DNA of 31,840 bases from positions 1 through 31,840 of the IMG/VR virus record IMGVR_UViG_3300042339_001575. One strand, given 5' to 3'. The notes below the pieces were generated by a model. The model worked only from the letters and a program-made list of their open reading frames with translations, had not been told where the DNA came from and made no database searches. The position numbers were made by a program, and so were the translations under genes. Positions 25,090-31,840 of the stretch are shown here, in pieces. How positions within the stretch are numbered: the first letter of the stretch is position 1; each line of letters begins with the position of its first letter. This DNA comes from a virus.

Positions 25090-25456
25090 TGGTGGAGATA
25101 GGCGGAATCGAACCGCCGTCCAAAAAACCTCTAATTAAACTTTCATTTACACGCTTAGTCCATTTTTCTAATTGGACGAAATATCTTATTCTTTAACGAC
25201 TTAAAGTTAAAGTCGGTAACGGTTCGACTTGGCCGCTACGCCATGCTGGTTTTGCAACTTTGGTTAGTCAAGCAGTTGCCGCTTGGTTACTTATGCAGCT
25301 AAAAGCTCTTCAGTAACAGGAGTGTTAACGCCTTGGTTAACTAGGCTCCAGAAAGTAGTGTTGCCACTTATTGTTTGTAATACATTTTAACGAGTCTTAG
25401 CATCATCCTCGGCGTGCAAGCGTAACCGATAATTTCTGTCAAAACCGGTTATCCCC
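25090..25456 (-). ncRNA. ssrA: Phage-encoded tmRNA (one-piece)
   Basis: Read on the minus strand, the RNA starts GGGGATA and ends TATCTCCACCA, giving a 7-bp acceptor stem with one G-U and an encoded CCA. The 5' side continues with GGTTTTGACAG (the usual GGUUUYGACAG). The 3' side has a perfect T arm, GGCGG-TTCGATT-CCGCC. Total length is 367 nt, normal for tmRNA. An in-frame tag ORF ends at TAA (25293-25291). Taking the resume codon after TAGTT, by analogy with TAGTC in E. coli, the tag is NQGVNTPVTEELLAA (15 aa, codons 25338-25294), ending in the LAA degradation signal. The exact resume codon is uncertain. tmRNA with SmpB rescues stalled ribosomes and tags the products; SmpB is not in this window. 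It is flanked by tail genes, so it belongs to the phage genome and not to a host segment. Confidence 0.92.
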
Positions 25457-25467
25457 ATATAATAACT

Positions 25468-25487
25468 ATTATACCTAATTATTTATA
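25468..25487 (-). promoter_or_regulatory. Candidate promoter of the tmRNA gene
   Basis: On the minus strand a perfect T4-late-type box, TATAAATA (25487-25480), lies 24 bases before the mature tmRNA 5' end. A host-type -10 box, TATAAT (25473-25468), lies 11 bases before it. No good -35 is visible. The late-type box would give a start about 18 bases before the mature end, which RNase P would then trim. The host-type box would start very near it. Confidence 0.4.
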
Positions 25488-25521
25488 CAGGTGGTCTCTT
25501 TCATAAACGTTTTACTCTGCT

Positions 25522-25529
25522 GATAAATA
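25522..25529 (+). promoter_or_regulatory. Late-promoter-like box before the baseplate gene
   Basis: GATAAATA differs by one base from the T4 late promoter TATAAATA. It lies 23 bases before the ATG at 25553, in the 96-base divergent gap between the tmRNA and the baseplate gene. It is the only candidate I see to drive the packed plus-strand cluster that follows. Confidence 0.3.
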
Positions 25530-25552
25530 ACCTAAAAGAAGCTACTCCTTAA

Positions 25553-27247
25553 ATGGCAAACCTTACTAAACAAAATACCAGTCTAAGGCTCTTTACTAGT
25601 TTAAATATACGAGTTAGAGATATTCTTAGCGAAACTATACAGTTCTTACAAACAAAGTTTAAACAGAGTCGTTCTGTATTTACTGCAGCTTCTCCATTTG
25701 GGCAGCTATTAATTGTTGTAGAAAACTTAAGTCAACTTATTTTTTATTATATTGAAGACTCAATTACTGAACTAAATATAAATGAAGCAAGTCGAGTTTC
25801 ATCAATCTATTCATTAGCCACTTTGGCTGGCCATAACCCAAGTAGAGCAATTGGTGCAACTGGTCAAATCCGACTTGTTAGAAAACCCAATATTACAGCG
25901 CCGGCCACTAAAGTTGTGCTTAATAACCTATTTAGAGTTCGTTGTGAAAATAATGGACTTACCTATGCAATTGAACTTACTCAAGAAGAAGTTAGACTTG
26001 CACTAAGTGGTGCAGAAACTACTGCAATTTTTAGTATTCGTCAAGGCCAAATTGAATCCCAAACATTTACAGCAAAAGGTATTGCATTTGAAAGCTATCA
26101 AATGGGAGCACCAAACAATTTTTATATTGATAATTTTATCGTTAATGTATACGTTAATGGAGAGAAATGGACCAAATACGAGTCCTTATTAGATATTCCA
26201 AGAGGAGCAAAAGGTTTTCTTGCAAAAACCGGTATAACAAATGGATTAGACATCTATTTTGGTAATGGATCATTTGGTAAAATTCCAAATACCGGGTCAA
26301 CCATTGTGGTTGAATACTTAAATACTGACGGTTCTTCTGGCAATGTTAAAGTTGATAATAATGCACAAGTAGTATTTTCTTTTGTTGATACTGGATTTTC
26401 TCCAATTGGGGAAGAAATTATAATGAGTGACTATTTTACAATTGTAACAATAAGTGCTCCAAATTTTGGAGTAGACCCAGAGGATCCTACCTTAACCCGA
26501 TTAATTGCACCGCGAGCATCAAAAAGTTTTGCACTAGTTAATCTAGATAATTATGAAGTTCTATTGCAAAAAATGCAAATGTTTTCAACAATTAAAGTAT
26601 TTCTAGATCAAGATTCAACTGGCAATATCCTAGATTCTAGAATGATTAATTTATTCTTAGTACCAGATGTTACCCAAATGTTTAAAAATGGAACTGATTA
26701 TTTTAATTTACCAATCAGCAATTTTAAGTTAACAAATTTTCAAAAGAACGAGTTAATGAAATATGTTGAAAAATCTGGAACAAAAATGATTTCAACTGAC
26801 TTAAAAATAGTTGATCCAAAAATTACCAGATACATTATTAATCTAAGTATTATTGCGTTTGATGATGTTTCTCAAGATATTGTTAAGTCTGATATTGCTG
26901 ATGCTCTAGGTAAATATTTCATTAAATTAAAACGCCAAGATCGTGTTCCAAAAAGTGATTTAATTACAGTAGTTGAAGCAATTAATGGAGTTGATTCAGT
27001 TAGTATTAATATGCTAAGCGAGCTTAATGAACTTTATAGAACTGCAAATCCAGCAAGTGAAACTCTAGTAGGGCTTGATGATTTTAACGATATTATTATT
27101 GGGTTAGACGAATTTCCAGTAGTACGTGGAGGTTGGACTGATTCTCAAGGTAATAAGTATGCCGAAGGTTTATCCGACTCGGCACTAGGCGCACTAAATA
27201 TTTCAATTAAAGCACAAGTTGCTCGTAAAAATACTGGAATTATATGA
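25553..27247 (+). CDS. gp6: Baseplate wedge protein, gp6-like (baseplate J family)
   Basis: The 564-aa product is somewhat shorter than T4 gp6 (660 aa) but has the gp6/baseplate-J pattern. The N-terminus has 'FGQLLIVVENLSQLIFYYIE', then 'EASRVSSIYSLATLAGHNPS' and a strand 'ATGQIRLVR'. Next comes 'YIDNFIVNVYVNGEKWTKY', followed by the hallmark 'NGLDIYFGNGSFGKIPNTGS' and 'TDGSSGNVKV'. The C-terminal half has 'FALVNLDNYEVLLQKMQMFS' and repeated alpha-beta elements. gp6 dimers form the inner ring of the contractile-tail baseplate and control sheath contraction. The start is supported by the divergent intergenic gap. The stop overlaps the next start (ATGA, 4 bases), the first of a chain of overlapping genes. 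Confidence 0.8.
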   Translation: MANLTKQNTSLRLFTSLNIRVRDILSETIQFLQTKFKQSRSVFTAASPFGQLLIVVENLSQLIFYYIEDSITELNINEASRVSSIYSLATLAGHNPSRAIGATGQIRLVRKPNITAPATKVVLNNLFRVRCENNGLTYAIELTQEEVRLALSGAETTAIFSIRQGQIESQTFTAKGIAFESYQMGAPNNFYIDNFIVNVYVNGEKWTKYESLLDIPRGAKGFLAKTGITNGLDIYFGNGSFGKIPNTGSTIVVEYLNTDGSSGNVKVDNNAQVVFSFVDTGFSPIGEEIIMSDYFTIVTISAPNFGVDPEDPTLTRLIAPRASKSFALVNLDNYEVLLQKMQMFSTIKVFLDQDSTGNILDSRMINLFLVPDVTQMFKNGTDYFNLPISNFKLTNFQKNELMKYVEKSGTKMISTDLKIVDPKITRYIINLSIIAFDDVSQDIVKSDIADALGKYFIKLKRQDRVPKSDLITVVEAINGVDSVSINMLSELNELYRTANPASETLVGLDDFNDIIIGLDEFPVVRGGWTDSQGNKYAEGLSDSALGALNISIKAQVARKNTGII

Positions 27248-27489
27248 TAAGAAACTCTCTATACCAAAAGGTGTATAATAGAAAAGACAAACGTCTTCAT
27301 TTAGGTTATATGTATAAAGATAACTTAATGAAGCGAGTCCTTTCAAATCAAATGTTTGGAGCAAACCCAATACTAGATTCGTTTATTGCATATATTGAAG
27401 CTTACATATACGAGCATATTGAGGCAGTTAAACAAATTAAAATATTTGCAAATCCAGCGCTAGATAAGAATGAAAATCGACTAAACTAA
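27244..27489 (+). CDS. Hypothetical small protein, 81 aa
   Basis: I recognise no family. The ATG overlaps the baseplate gene's TGA (ATGA), which implies translational coupling. The protein is short, basic at the N-terminus ('YQKVYNRKDKRLHLGYMYKD') and mostly helical further on ('FIAYIEAYIYEHIEAVKQIK'). No membrane segment is clear. It ends three bases before the small terminase gene. Its place between baseplate and packaging genes suggests a small virion or assembly factor. Confidence 0.65.
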   Translation: MIRNSLYQKVYNRKDKRLHLGYMYKDNLMKRVLSNQMFGANPILDSFIAYIEAYIYEHIEAVKQIKIFANPALDKNENRLN

Positions 27490-27492
27490 TGT

Positions 27493-28239
27493 ATGGCTGG
27501 ACCAGTATTCTCAAAGGAAAAAAAGGCTCAAATTAAGGGCGAACTTGAATCACTATTGAGTAGCTACTCAGGTGGACCTAATCAGGAAGACGATAATATT
27601 GATGAGCAACTTGCTGAAATTGCAGCAGCACCTCCATTGGATTTTATTGAAATGAATGCAGGTTTTGAAAAGCAGGCTAAAAATATTACCGACTCTCTTC
27701 TTTCGTTTTATGTTGATCTTGGCGTACTAGACAAGCATGAATATATTAAACAGAAACAGGTTCTTGATAATTCAAGTATTCAAAATATTTTTTTTCAATT
27801 AAAAACCATTCGAATGGCAATTGAAAAAATTGCTGAAGAAATTAATCAAGGAAATACTCATCCTAGACTATTTGAAGTATTTGGACAACTACAAGATAAA
27901 TTAACAGCTGTTGTAAAAACTCAAGCAAATTATATGTTATTTCTAGAAGATACCTATAAAAAGGTAAATCAAGATATATCACAAAAAGAATTAGGTGGAA
28001 CCGGCCCACAAGCAAGAGCAATACCGCAAAGTTCAAGCGATTACTACATCACAGCCGGTACAAAAAATTTAATAAAAGAAATTGACGCTCTTGAAATAGA
28101 AGAAGATACTTCTGATTCAAGACACTTAACTCACCCAGGTAGAAAAGCTGAAGTTATGATAGAAAGAGGCGTATCCAATGTTATTATTACAGAAGATAGC
28201 GATATTGATTATATGGATGACGTCAATTCATTAATATGA
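27493..28239 (+). CDS. terS: Small terminase subunit, gp16-like
   Basis: The 248-aa product lies immediately upstream of the large terminase and overlaps it by four bases (ATGA). The central region is predicted coiled coil/helical. It contains 'THPRLFEVFGQLQDKL' followed by 'MLFLEDTYKKV', which parallels the 'SPRHMEVFATLMGQM' and 'LKLHKDMKDI' segment of T4 gp16. After this, both have a Gly-rich linker and an acidic C-terminus; here there are several Asp/Glu-rich stretches. gp16 forms rings that regulate the packaging ATPase and help choose DNA ends. The protein is longer than T4 gp16 (164 aa), mainly through extra N- and C-terminal residues. The call rests on position plus this motif. Confidence 0.78.
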   Translation: MAGPVFSKEKKAQIKGELESLLSSYSGGPNQEDDNIDEQLAEIAAAPPLDFIEMNAGFEKQAKNITDSLLSFYVDLGVLDKHEYIKQKQVLDNSSIQNIFFQLKTIRMAIEKIAEEINQGNTHPRLFEVFGQLQDKLTAVVKTQANYMLFLEDTYKKVNQDISQKELGGTGPQARAIPQSSSDYYITAGTKNLIKEIDALEIEEDTSDSRHLTHPGRKAEVMIERGVSNVIITEDSDIDYMDDVNSLI

Positions 28240-30206
28240 AAGATTTTATAGCAAATAGTGGAAGTCGAACTCAGATGAAGCTTTCTGACCTTGACCAAGA
28301 GAATAGTGCGATTTGGACAACAGTTAAGGTGCAACAATTACTTGATGATTTTGAAAATGGGGCAATTGATATTAAAACAATCAAAAATTCTCCATTTAAA
28401 GACAATGATCCAGTTTGGAAGAAGGCAAATATTGTATTTGAATATACGCCAGAAGAACTTGAAGAAATCCGAAAATGTAAAGCTGACCCAGTTTATTTTG
28501 CTGGTAAATATGCTCAAGTAATGCAGGAGCAAGGTATTGAGCAAATTATCTTGCGTGACTATCAAGAAGAAATTATCAGGTCATTTAAGAATAATCGATT
28601 TAATTGCCTGATGGCAAGTCGCCAAATTGGAAAGACTGTAATGTCCGGTGTATTTATTGCATGGTACCTAATCTTCCATACTGATAAAAATGTTCTGGCT
28701 GTAGCGAATATTGCATCAACTACTAAAGAGGTTTTGGATAAGATTAAATCAGTACTTGAAAATTTACCATTCTTCTTAAAACCTGGCTGTATTTCAAATA
28801 ACGTAATGTCAATGAAATTTGACAATGGCTGTCGATTAATTGGACGTACTACCACTAAAAATACAGGTATTGGTTTTACAATTCATGTATTATATATTGA
28901 TGAGTTTGCACATATTAATCCATCGTATCTTGACTTCTTTTATCGAGCAATTTATCCTACAATTTCAGCCTCATCCAATTCAAAGATTATAATAACGTCC
29001 ACGCCAAATGGTATGAACCGCTTTTACGATATTTACATGGATGCAATGAACGGTGCAAATACGTATGTTCCATTAAGAGTAGATTGGTGGCAAGTTCCAG
29101 GTCGTGATGATGCATGGAAGCAATCAACAATTGCAAACTTAGGATCAGAAGAAGACTTTAACCAAGAATATGGGCTACAATTCTTTTCATCAGATAAGTT
29201 ACTGCTACCGTCTAAAGATCTTAAGAAAATATTTAACTTACGCACATCATACGTCATCCCAGAGTGGGCTCAAAGCCCAGATCACTTAGCAATATTAGAT
29301 GGCTTTACTGTTCATCCAAACCTTGCCAAATTAACACCAGATGATATTAAAAACGATGGTAATAATTATATTTTTGCAATTGATACAGCTGATGGATTAG
29401 GTAGAGATTATTCAGTAATTAATATTTTTAAGTTAGCAGCACTTCCATTAAAAATGCTAGATCAAGTAAAAGACTTTATTAAAAATGAAGGCGATATTTT
29501 TACACTAGTACAAGTTGCAACGTTTAGATCAAACAAAAAAGATATTAACGAATATTGTAACACTTTAGAACATTTGTTGTATAATATCTTTAATCCTGAA
29601 AAAGTTAAACTTTTAATTGAGCTTAACCATAAAGGAGAATGGGTAATGGATAAACTAACACAAAACGAGGATTTTTGGCCAGGTCAAGTAATTCATTCAA
29701 AGCACACAACCACTTCTATAAATTGGAAACCTGGATTAAAGATGACAGAGACAAATAAGACTAAATATTGCGAACGTTTTAAATATTTAGCTGCTGTAAA
29801 TAAAATTTTACCAAATGAACATAAAACAGTTCATGAGCTTGGTGCATTTGGCCGATCAAGTAATGGTAATTACCGAAGTCAAAGCGGAAATGACGATTTA
29901 GCAATCACATGTGTTGAAACCGCCGCATTCTTTGAATCACCAAATTTTTGGGAATTAGTAAATGAAGAACTTGACAGATTACCTAAAGAGTATTTGTCAA
30001 AAGTATATTCATTATATTTAGGAGAAGCTTATCTTGGAAATTCGTCAGGATACGATCACTCTGCCTTACGAGAATTAAATACAACAGCTGAGGTTAAAAA
30101 ACCTGGTAAACTAATTAATGTATTTGATGAAATGACAATAAATCAAATAAAAAGAACCCGTGACACCTTTTACGGAAATAATTCAAAGTCAGGCTATGAA
30201 ACATGA
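28236..30206 (+). CDS. terL: Large terminase subunit (packaging ATPase/nuclease), gp17-like
   Basis: The 656-aa product is close to T4 gp17 (610 aa). The ATPase domain has an adenine-binding 'ILRDYQEEII' (106-114), Walker A 'SRQIGKT' (128-134, Lys133), Walker B 'LYIDEFAHI' (Asp222, Glu223) and the coupling motif 'TSTPNG' (254-259). The RNase H-like nuclease domain has 'FAIDTADGLGRDYSVI' (Asp383), 'LIELNHKGEWV' and 'GNDDLAITC', which correspond to the three acidic positions of gp17. It packages DNA into proheads and cuts concatemers. All key residues are present, so it should be active. The C-terminal ~90 residues after the nuclease core are specific to this lineage. It overlaps the genes on both sides (4 and 11 bases). 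Confidence 0.96.
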   Translation: MKDFIANSGSRTQMKLSDLDQENSAIWTTVKVQQLLDDFENGAIDIKTIKNSPFKDNDPVWKKANIVFEYTPEELEEIRKCKADPVYFAGKYAQVMQEQGIEQIILRDYQEEIIRSFKNNRFNCLMASRQIGKTVMSGVFIAWYLIFHTDKNVLAVANIASTTKEVLDKIKSVLENLPFFLKPGCISNNVMSMKFDNGCRLIGRTTTKNTGIGFTIHVLYIDEFAHINPSYLDFFYRAIYPTISASSNSKIIITSTPNGMNRFYDIYMDAMNGANTYVPLRVDWWQVPGRDDAWKQSTIANLGSEEDFNQEYGLQFFSSDKLLLPSKDLKKIFNLRTSYVIPEWAQSPDHLAILDGFTVHPNLAKLTPDDIKNDGNNYIFAIDTADGLGRDYSVINIFKLAALPLKMLDQVKDFIKNEGDIFTLVQVATFRSNKKDINEYCNTLEHLLYNIFNPEKVKLLIELNHKGEWVMDKLTQNEDFWPGQVIHSKHTTTSINWKPGLKMTETNKTKYCERFKYLAAVNKILPNEHKTVHELGAFGRSSNGNYRSQSGNDDLAITCVETAAFFESPNFWELVNEELDRLPKEYLSKVYSLYLGEAYLGNSSGYDHSALRELNTTAEVKKPGKLINVFDEMTINQIKRTRDTFYGNNSKSGYET

Positions 30207-30507
30207 TGATTTTTTAAAATTCGACTATGGCACTAACAAAAAGCAAATTTTTGATATAGTAGTTGCCCAAATAGATGTAGCCCTTTCAGAAAAAAGGCCT
30301 CACATCTATATTAAAAAACTAAAAATCGTTGATGAAGAATTAGACGTTATTGCAGAAAGTAAAGATTGGCCAAATTGCTTAACAAAAGCGCTTGCCTTTT
30401 ACAAGCAAATTGAAGATTATGAATCTTGTTCAAAATGCCAAAAATTATTGGATAAGATCAATACTAAACCTAAACCAAAAAAAAGAATCACTAAATCTAA
30501 TGGCTGA
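30196..30507 (+). CDS. Hypothetical small protein, 103 aa
   Basis: I recognise no family. I chose the ATG at 30196, which overlaps the terminase end by 11 bases; an earlier in-frame ATG at 30160 would bury the gene 47 bases into terL. The product (MKHDDFLKFDYG...) is helical and charged, with 'ESCSKCQKLLDKI' carrying a C-x2-C pair near the end, then a very basic tail 'KPKPKKRITKS'. The single Cys pair could bind a metal only as a dimer. The gene overlaps phoH by eight bases, so its translation is probably coupled to both neighbours. Confidence 0.65.
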   Translation: MKHDDFLKFDYGTNKKQIFDIVVAQIDVALSEKRPHIYIKKLKIVDEELDVIAESKDWPNCLTKALAFYKQIEDYESCSKCQKLLDKINTKPKPKKRITKSNG

Positions 30508-31222
30508 AAGACCGCAATCAAAGAGAAAAACTCAATCTTTTAAACCTGAATTAACGGAAAAGGAGTTAAGGCAAATTAGCTTAAAACCTTCACAGGCTGA
30601 TTATTTACAAAAGATTATGTCTAGTGACATAACTTTGTGTTATGGACCTGCTGGGACAAGTAAAACGTTTACTGCATGTCTAGCTGCACTAAAACTTTAC
30701 TTAGGTGGAAAAATTAAAAAAATTATCTTATCTAAACCTATCCAAGAGTCTGGAGAGAAGCTTGGTTTTTTACCTGGAGAAATAAAAGATAAAATTGATC
30801 CATTTATGGAAAGTTATCGATCAAATTTGGTAAAATTATTAAATGATCCCAATAATGTTGGTTGGTTAGAAACTGCTGGAGTTATTGAATTTAGGCCTCT
30901 TGCATATATGAGAGGTGCAACATTTGATAATTGCTTAATGATTTTAGATGAAGCTCAAAATGCTGATTTTAAACAGTTAATGCTATTCATTACTAGGATG
31001 GGTAAAGATTCTAAGGTATTAATATGCGGAGATGTAAGCCAATATGATATCGCAAAGAGTAAAGTAGCTTTACCTGATTTTATTGAATTGCTCAGTGGAA
31101 TTAATGGATTAAGTGTGCATACATTTAAAGATGAAGATATTGTGAGAAATAAAATACTAATCCAGATAACCGAAAGATATGATAAATGGAAATCCGCTAA
31201 CCCAAATAAATACACCAACTAA
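30500..31222 (+). CDS. phoH: PhoH-like ATPase
   Basis: I take the ATG at 30500 as start (240 aa, MAERPQSKRK...). A longer in-frame opening from 30392 would overlap the previous gene by 116 bases and gives a sequence unlike PhoH. Motifs: 'KPSQADYLQKI' before Walker A 'CYGPAGTSKTF', then 'SKPIQ' and 'LGFLPG', Walker B 'LMILDEAQNAD', and 'RMGKDSKVLICGD' as sensor region, ending with 'ERYDKWK'. PhoH is a superfamily-1-helicase-like ATPase of unclear function, often linked to RNA metabolism or phosphate stress. It is very common in T4-like phages and lies here directly after the packaging genes. The family call is secure; the role in infection is not known. Confidence 0.93.
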   Translation: MAERPQSKRKTQSFKPELTEKELRQISLKPSQADYLQKIMSSDITLCYGPAGTSKTFTACLAALKLYLGGKIKKIILSKPIQESGEKLGFLPGEIKDKIDPFMESYRSNLVKLLNDPNNVGWLETAGVIEFRPLAYMRGATFDNCLMILDEAQNADFKQLMLFITRMGKDSKVLICGDVSQYDIAKSKVALPDFIELLSGINGLSVHTFKDEDIVRNKILIQITERYDKWKSANPNKYTN

Positions 31223-31231
31223 CCCAACTAC

Positions 31232-31840
31232 ATGAGCGCATACGATCTACTGAATAAGCAATTAAATGACGAAATGCAAAGCCTTGCTGAACTTATTAAG
31301 TCAGGCAAATATACAGAAAAGGATCGAAACCGCTTAGCCTCAATCATGTATCCAAAATTAAAATATTTTATTTGGAAATTTTTTAATGATTCGGATGAAA
31401 CTGACGAGGTATTGCATAATACCCTGTTTAAAATATTTAAAGGAATTGCATCATATAGTGATAATTATCGGTTTACTACTTGGATTTATACAATTGCAAA
31501 GAATGAGGCACTACTTCATCAACATAAATTAAAGCAGCAATATGCAACAAGTTTAGATAATTTAACCAAACCATTAAATATACCAGATGACTCGGCTTAT
31601 ACTTTTGAAAAGGAAGTATATTTTGATGATTTATATAATATGACCAGGTTTGAAATTAATGCGCTGCCTGAATGTATTGAAAAATCGATATTAATTGATA
31701 AAGAATTACATCATATGCGAGGTAATGAGATTGCTGAGAAATATGAAATGAATTTGAATACGGTTAAAACCAAAATCAGAAAAGCTCGTAAAATGTTAAA
31801 AGAGGCCGTGTTGACTAAAAATCCTCACATGGTTGATAAA
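31232..31840 (+). CDS. Sigma-70 family RNA polymerase sigma factor (3' end outside window)
   Basis: The frame is open for 203 codons from the ATG at 31232 to the last base of the window, without a stop. Residues ~36-105 look like sigma region 2 ('YPKLKYFIWKFF', 'DETDEVLHNTLFKIFKGIAS', 'FTTWIYTIAKNEA', the ECF-type core-binding and -10-recognition pattern). Residues ~145-195 look like region 4 with its helix-turn-helix ('LPECIEKSILIDKELHHMRG', 'EIAEKYEMNLNTVKTKIRKA'). There is no region 1 or 3, so it is ECF-like in layout. It begins nine bases after phoH. By analogy with T4 gp55 it could direct late transcription, for example at TATAAATA-like boxes. An alternative is a middle-gene or host-takeover factor. 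The likely stop lies just beyond the window. Confidence 0.88.
   Translation, partial: MSAYDLLNKQLNDEMQSLAELIKSGKYTEKDRNRLASIMYPKLKYFIWKFFNDSDETDEVLHNTLFKIFKGIASYSDNYRFTTWIYTIAKNEALLHQHKLKQQYATSLDNLTKPLNIPDDSAYTFEKEVYFDDLYNMTRFEINALPECIEKSILIDKELHHMRGNEIAEKYEMNLNTVKTKIRKARKMLKEAVLTKNPHMVDK

Noticed and set aside
25294-25350. Alternative longer tag reading frame in the tmRNA (upstream Ser-Leu-Val codons in frame)
   Set aside because: The frame is open further upstream, but the TAGTT context, like TAGTC before the E. coli tag, favours resumption at the AAC at 25338-25336.
30392-30499. Longer N-terminus for PhoH starting at 30392
   Set aside because: The extra 36 residues lie inside the preceding gene and do not resemble PhoH; the ATG at 30500 gives a normal 8-base overlap.

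Overview
The window is part of the late (virion) region of a large, AT-rich, contractile-tailed phage distantly related to T4. The T4-like signature is a terminase pair (gp16-like 27493-28239, gp17-like 28236-30206), a gp6-like baseplate wedge protein (25553-27247), a gp15-like tail-sheath stabiliser (minus, 24261-25016) and a probable gp19-type tail-tube protein (22765-23382). Most starts are preceded by A-rich leaders rather than a clear Shine-Dalgarno. This, with a tmRNA 5' region that looks Bacteroidota-like, hints at a Bacteroidota host, but the host call is weak.

Layout. (1) 1-16472: tail-fibre block. The 3' end of one collagen-like fibre gene (2-2638) is followed by a giant 4262-aa fibre gene (2720-15508). 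The giant protein has an N-terminal adaptor, a seven-blade delta-60-type propeller, about 1060 uninterrupted Gly-X-Y triplets made almost only of Gly/Ser/Thr/Asn, two globular inserts and a C-terminal S74 self-cleaving chaperone. Two small unknown proteins (15512-16204, 16233-16472) complete the block. (2) 16538-22754: a three-gene sugar cassette. It holds a GT4 + GT-A + FkbM-methyltransferase fusion, a MycE-like sugar O-methyltransferase, and a methyltransferase + GT-A-like + TibC/Aah-family protein O-heptosyltransferase fusion with its four-cysteine metal finger. (3) 22765-25552: a tail-tube-like gene on plus, then a minus-strand island of an adhesin-like virion protein, gp15 and a phage-borne tmRNA (25090-25456) with its own terminator and a candidate promoter. 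(4) 25553-31840: baseplate wedge, a small unknown ORF, terS, terL, a small unknown ORF and phoH, packed with 4-11 base overlaps, then a sigma-70-family factor cut by the window end.

How it may fit together. The striking point is that enzymes of a family known to O-glycosylate serines of bacterial adhesins lie directly downstream of a 4262-residue protein that is mostly Ser/Thr/Gly. The leading hypothesis is a phage-encoded system that glycosylates, then methylates, the phage's own fibre. A sigma factor at the right edge and TATAAATA-like boxes upstream of several late genes are compatible with T4-style late transcription. No intergenic stretch exceeds 300 bases apart from the tmRNA locus.
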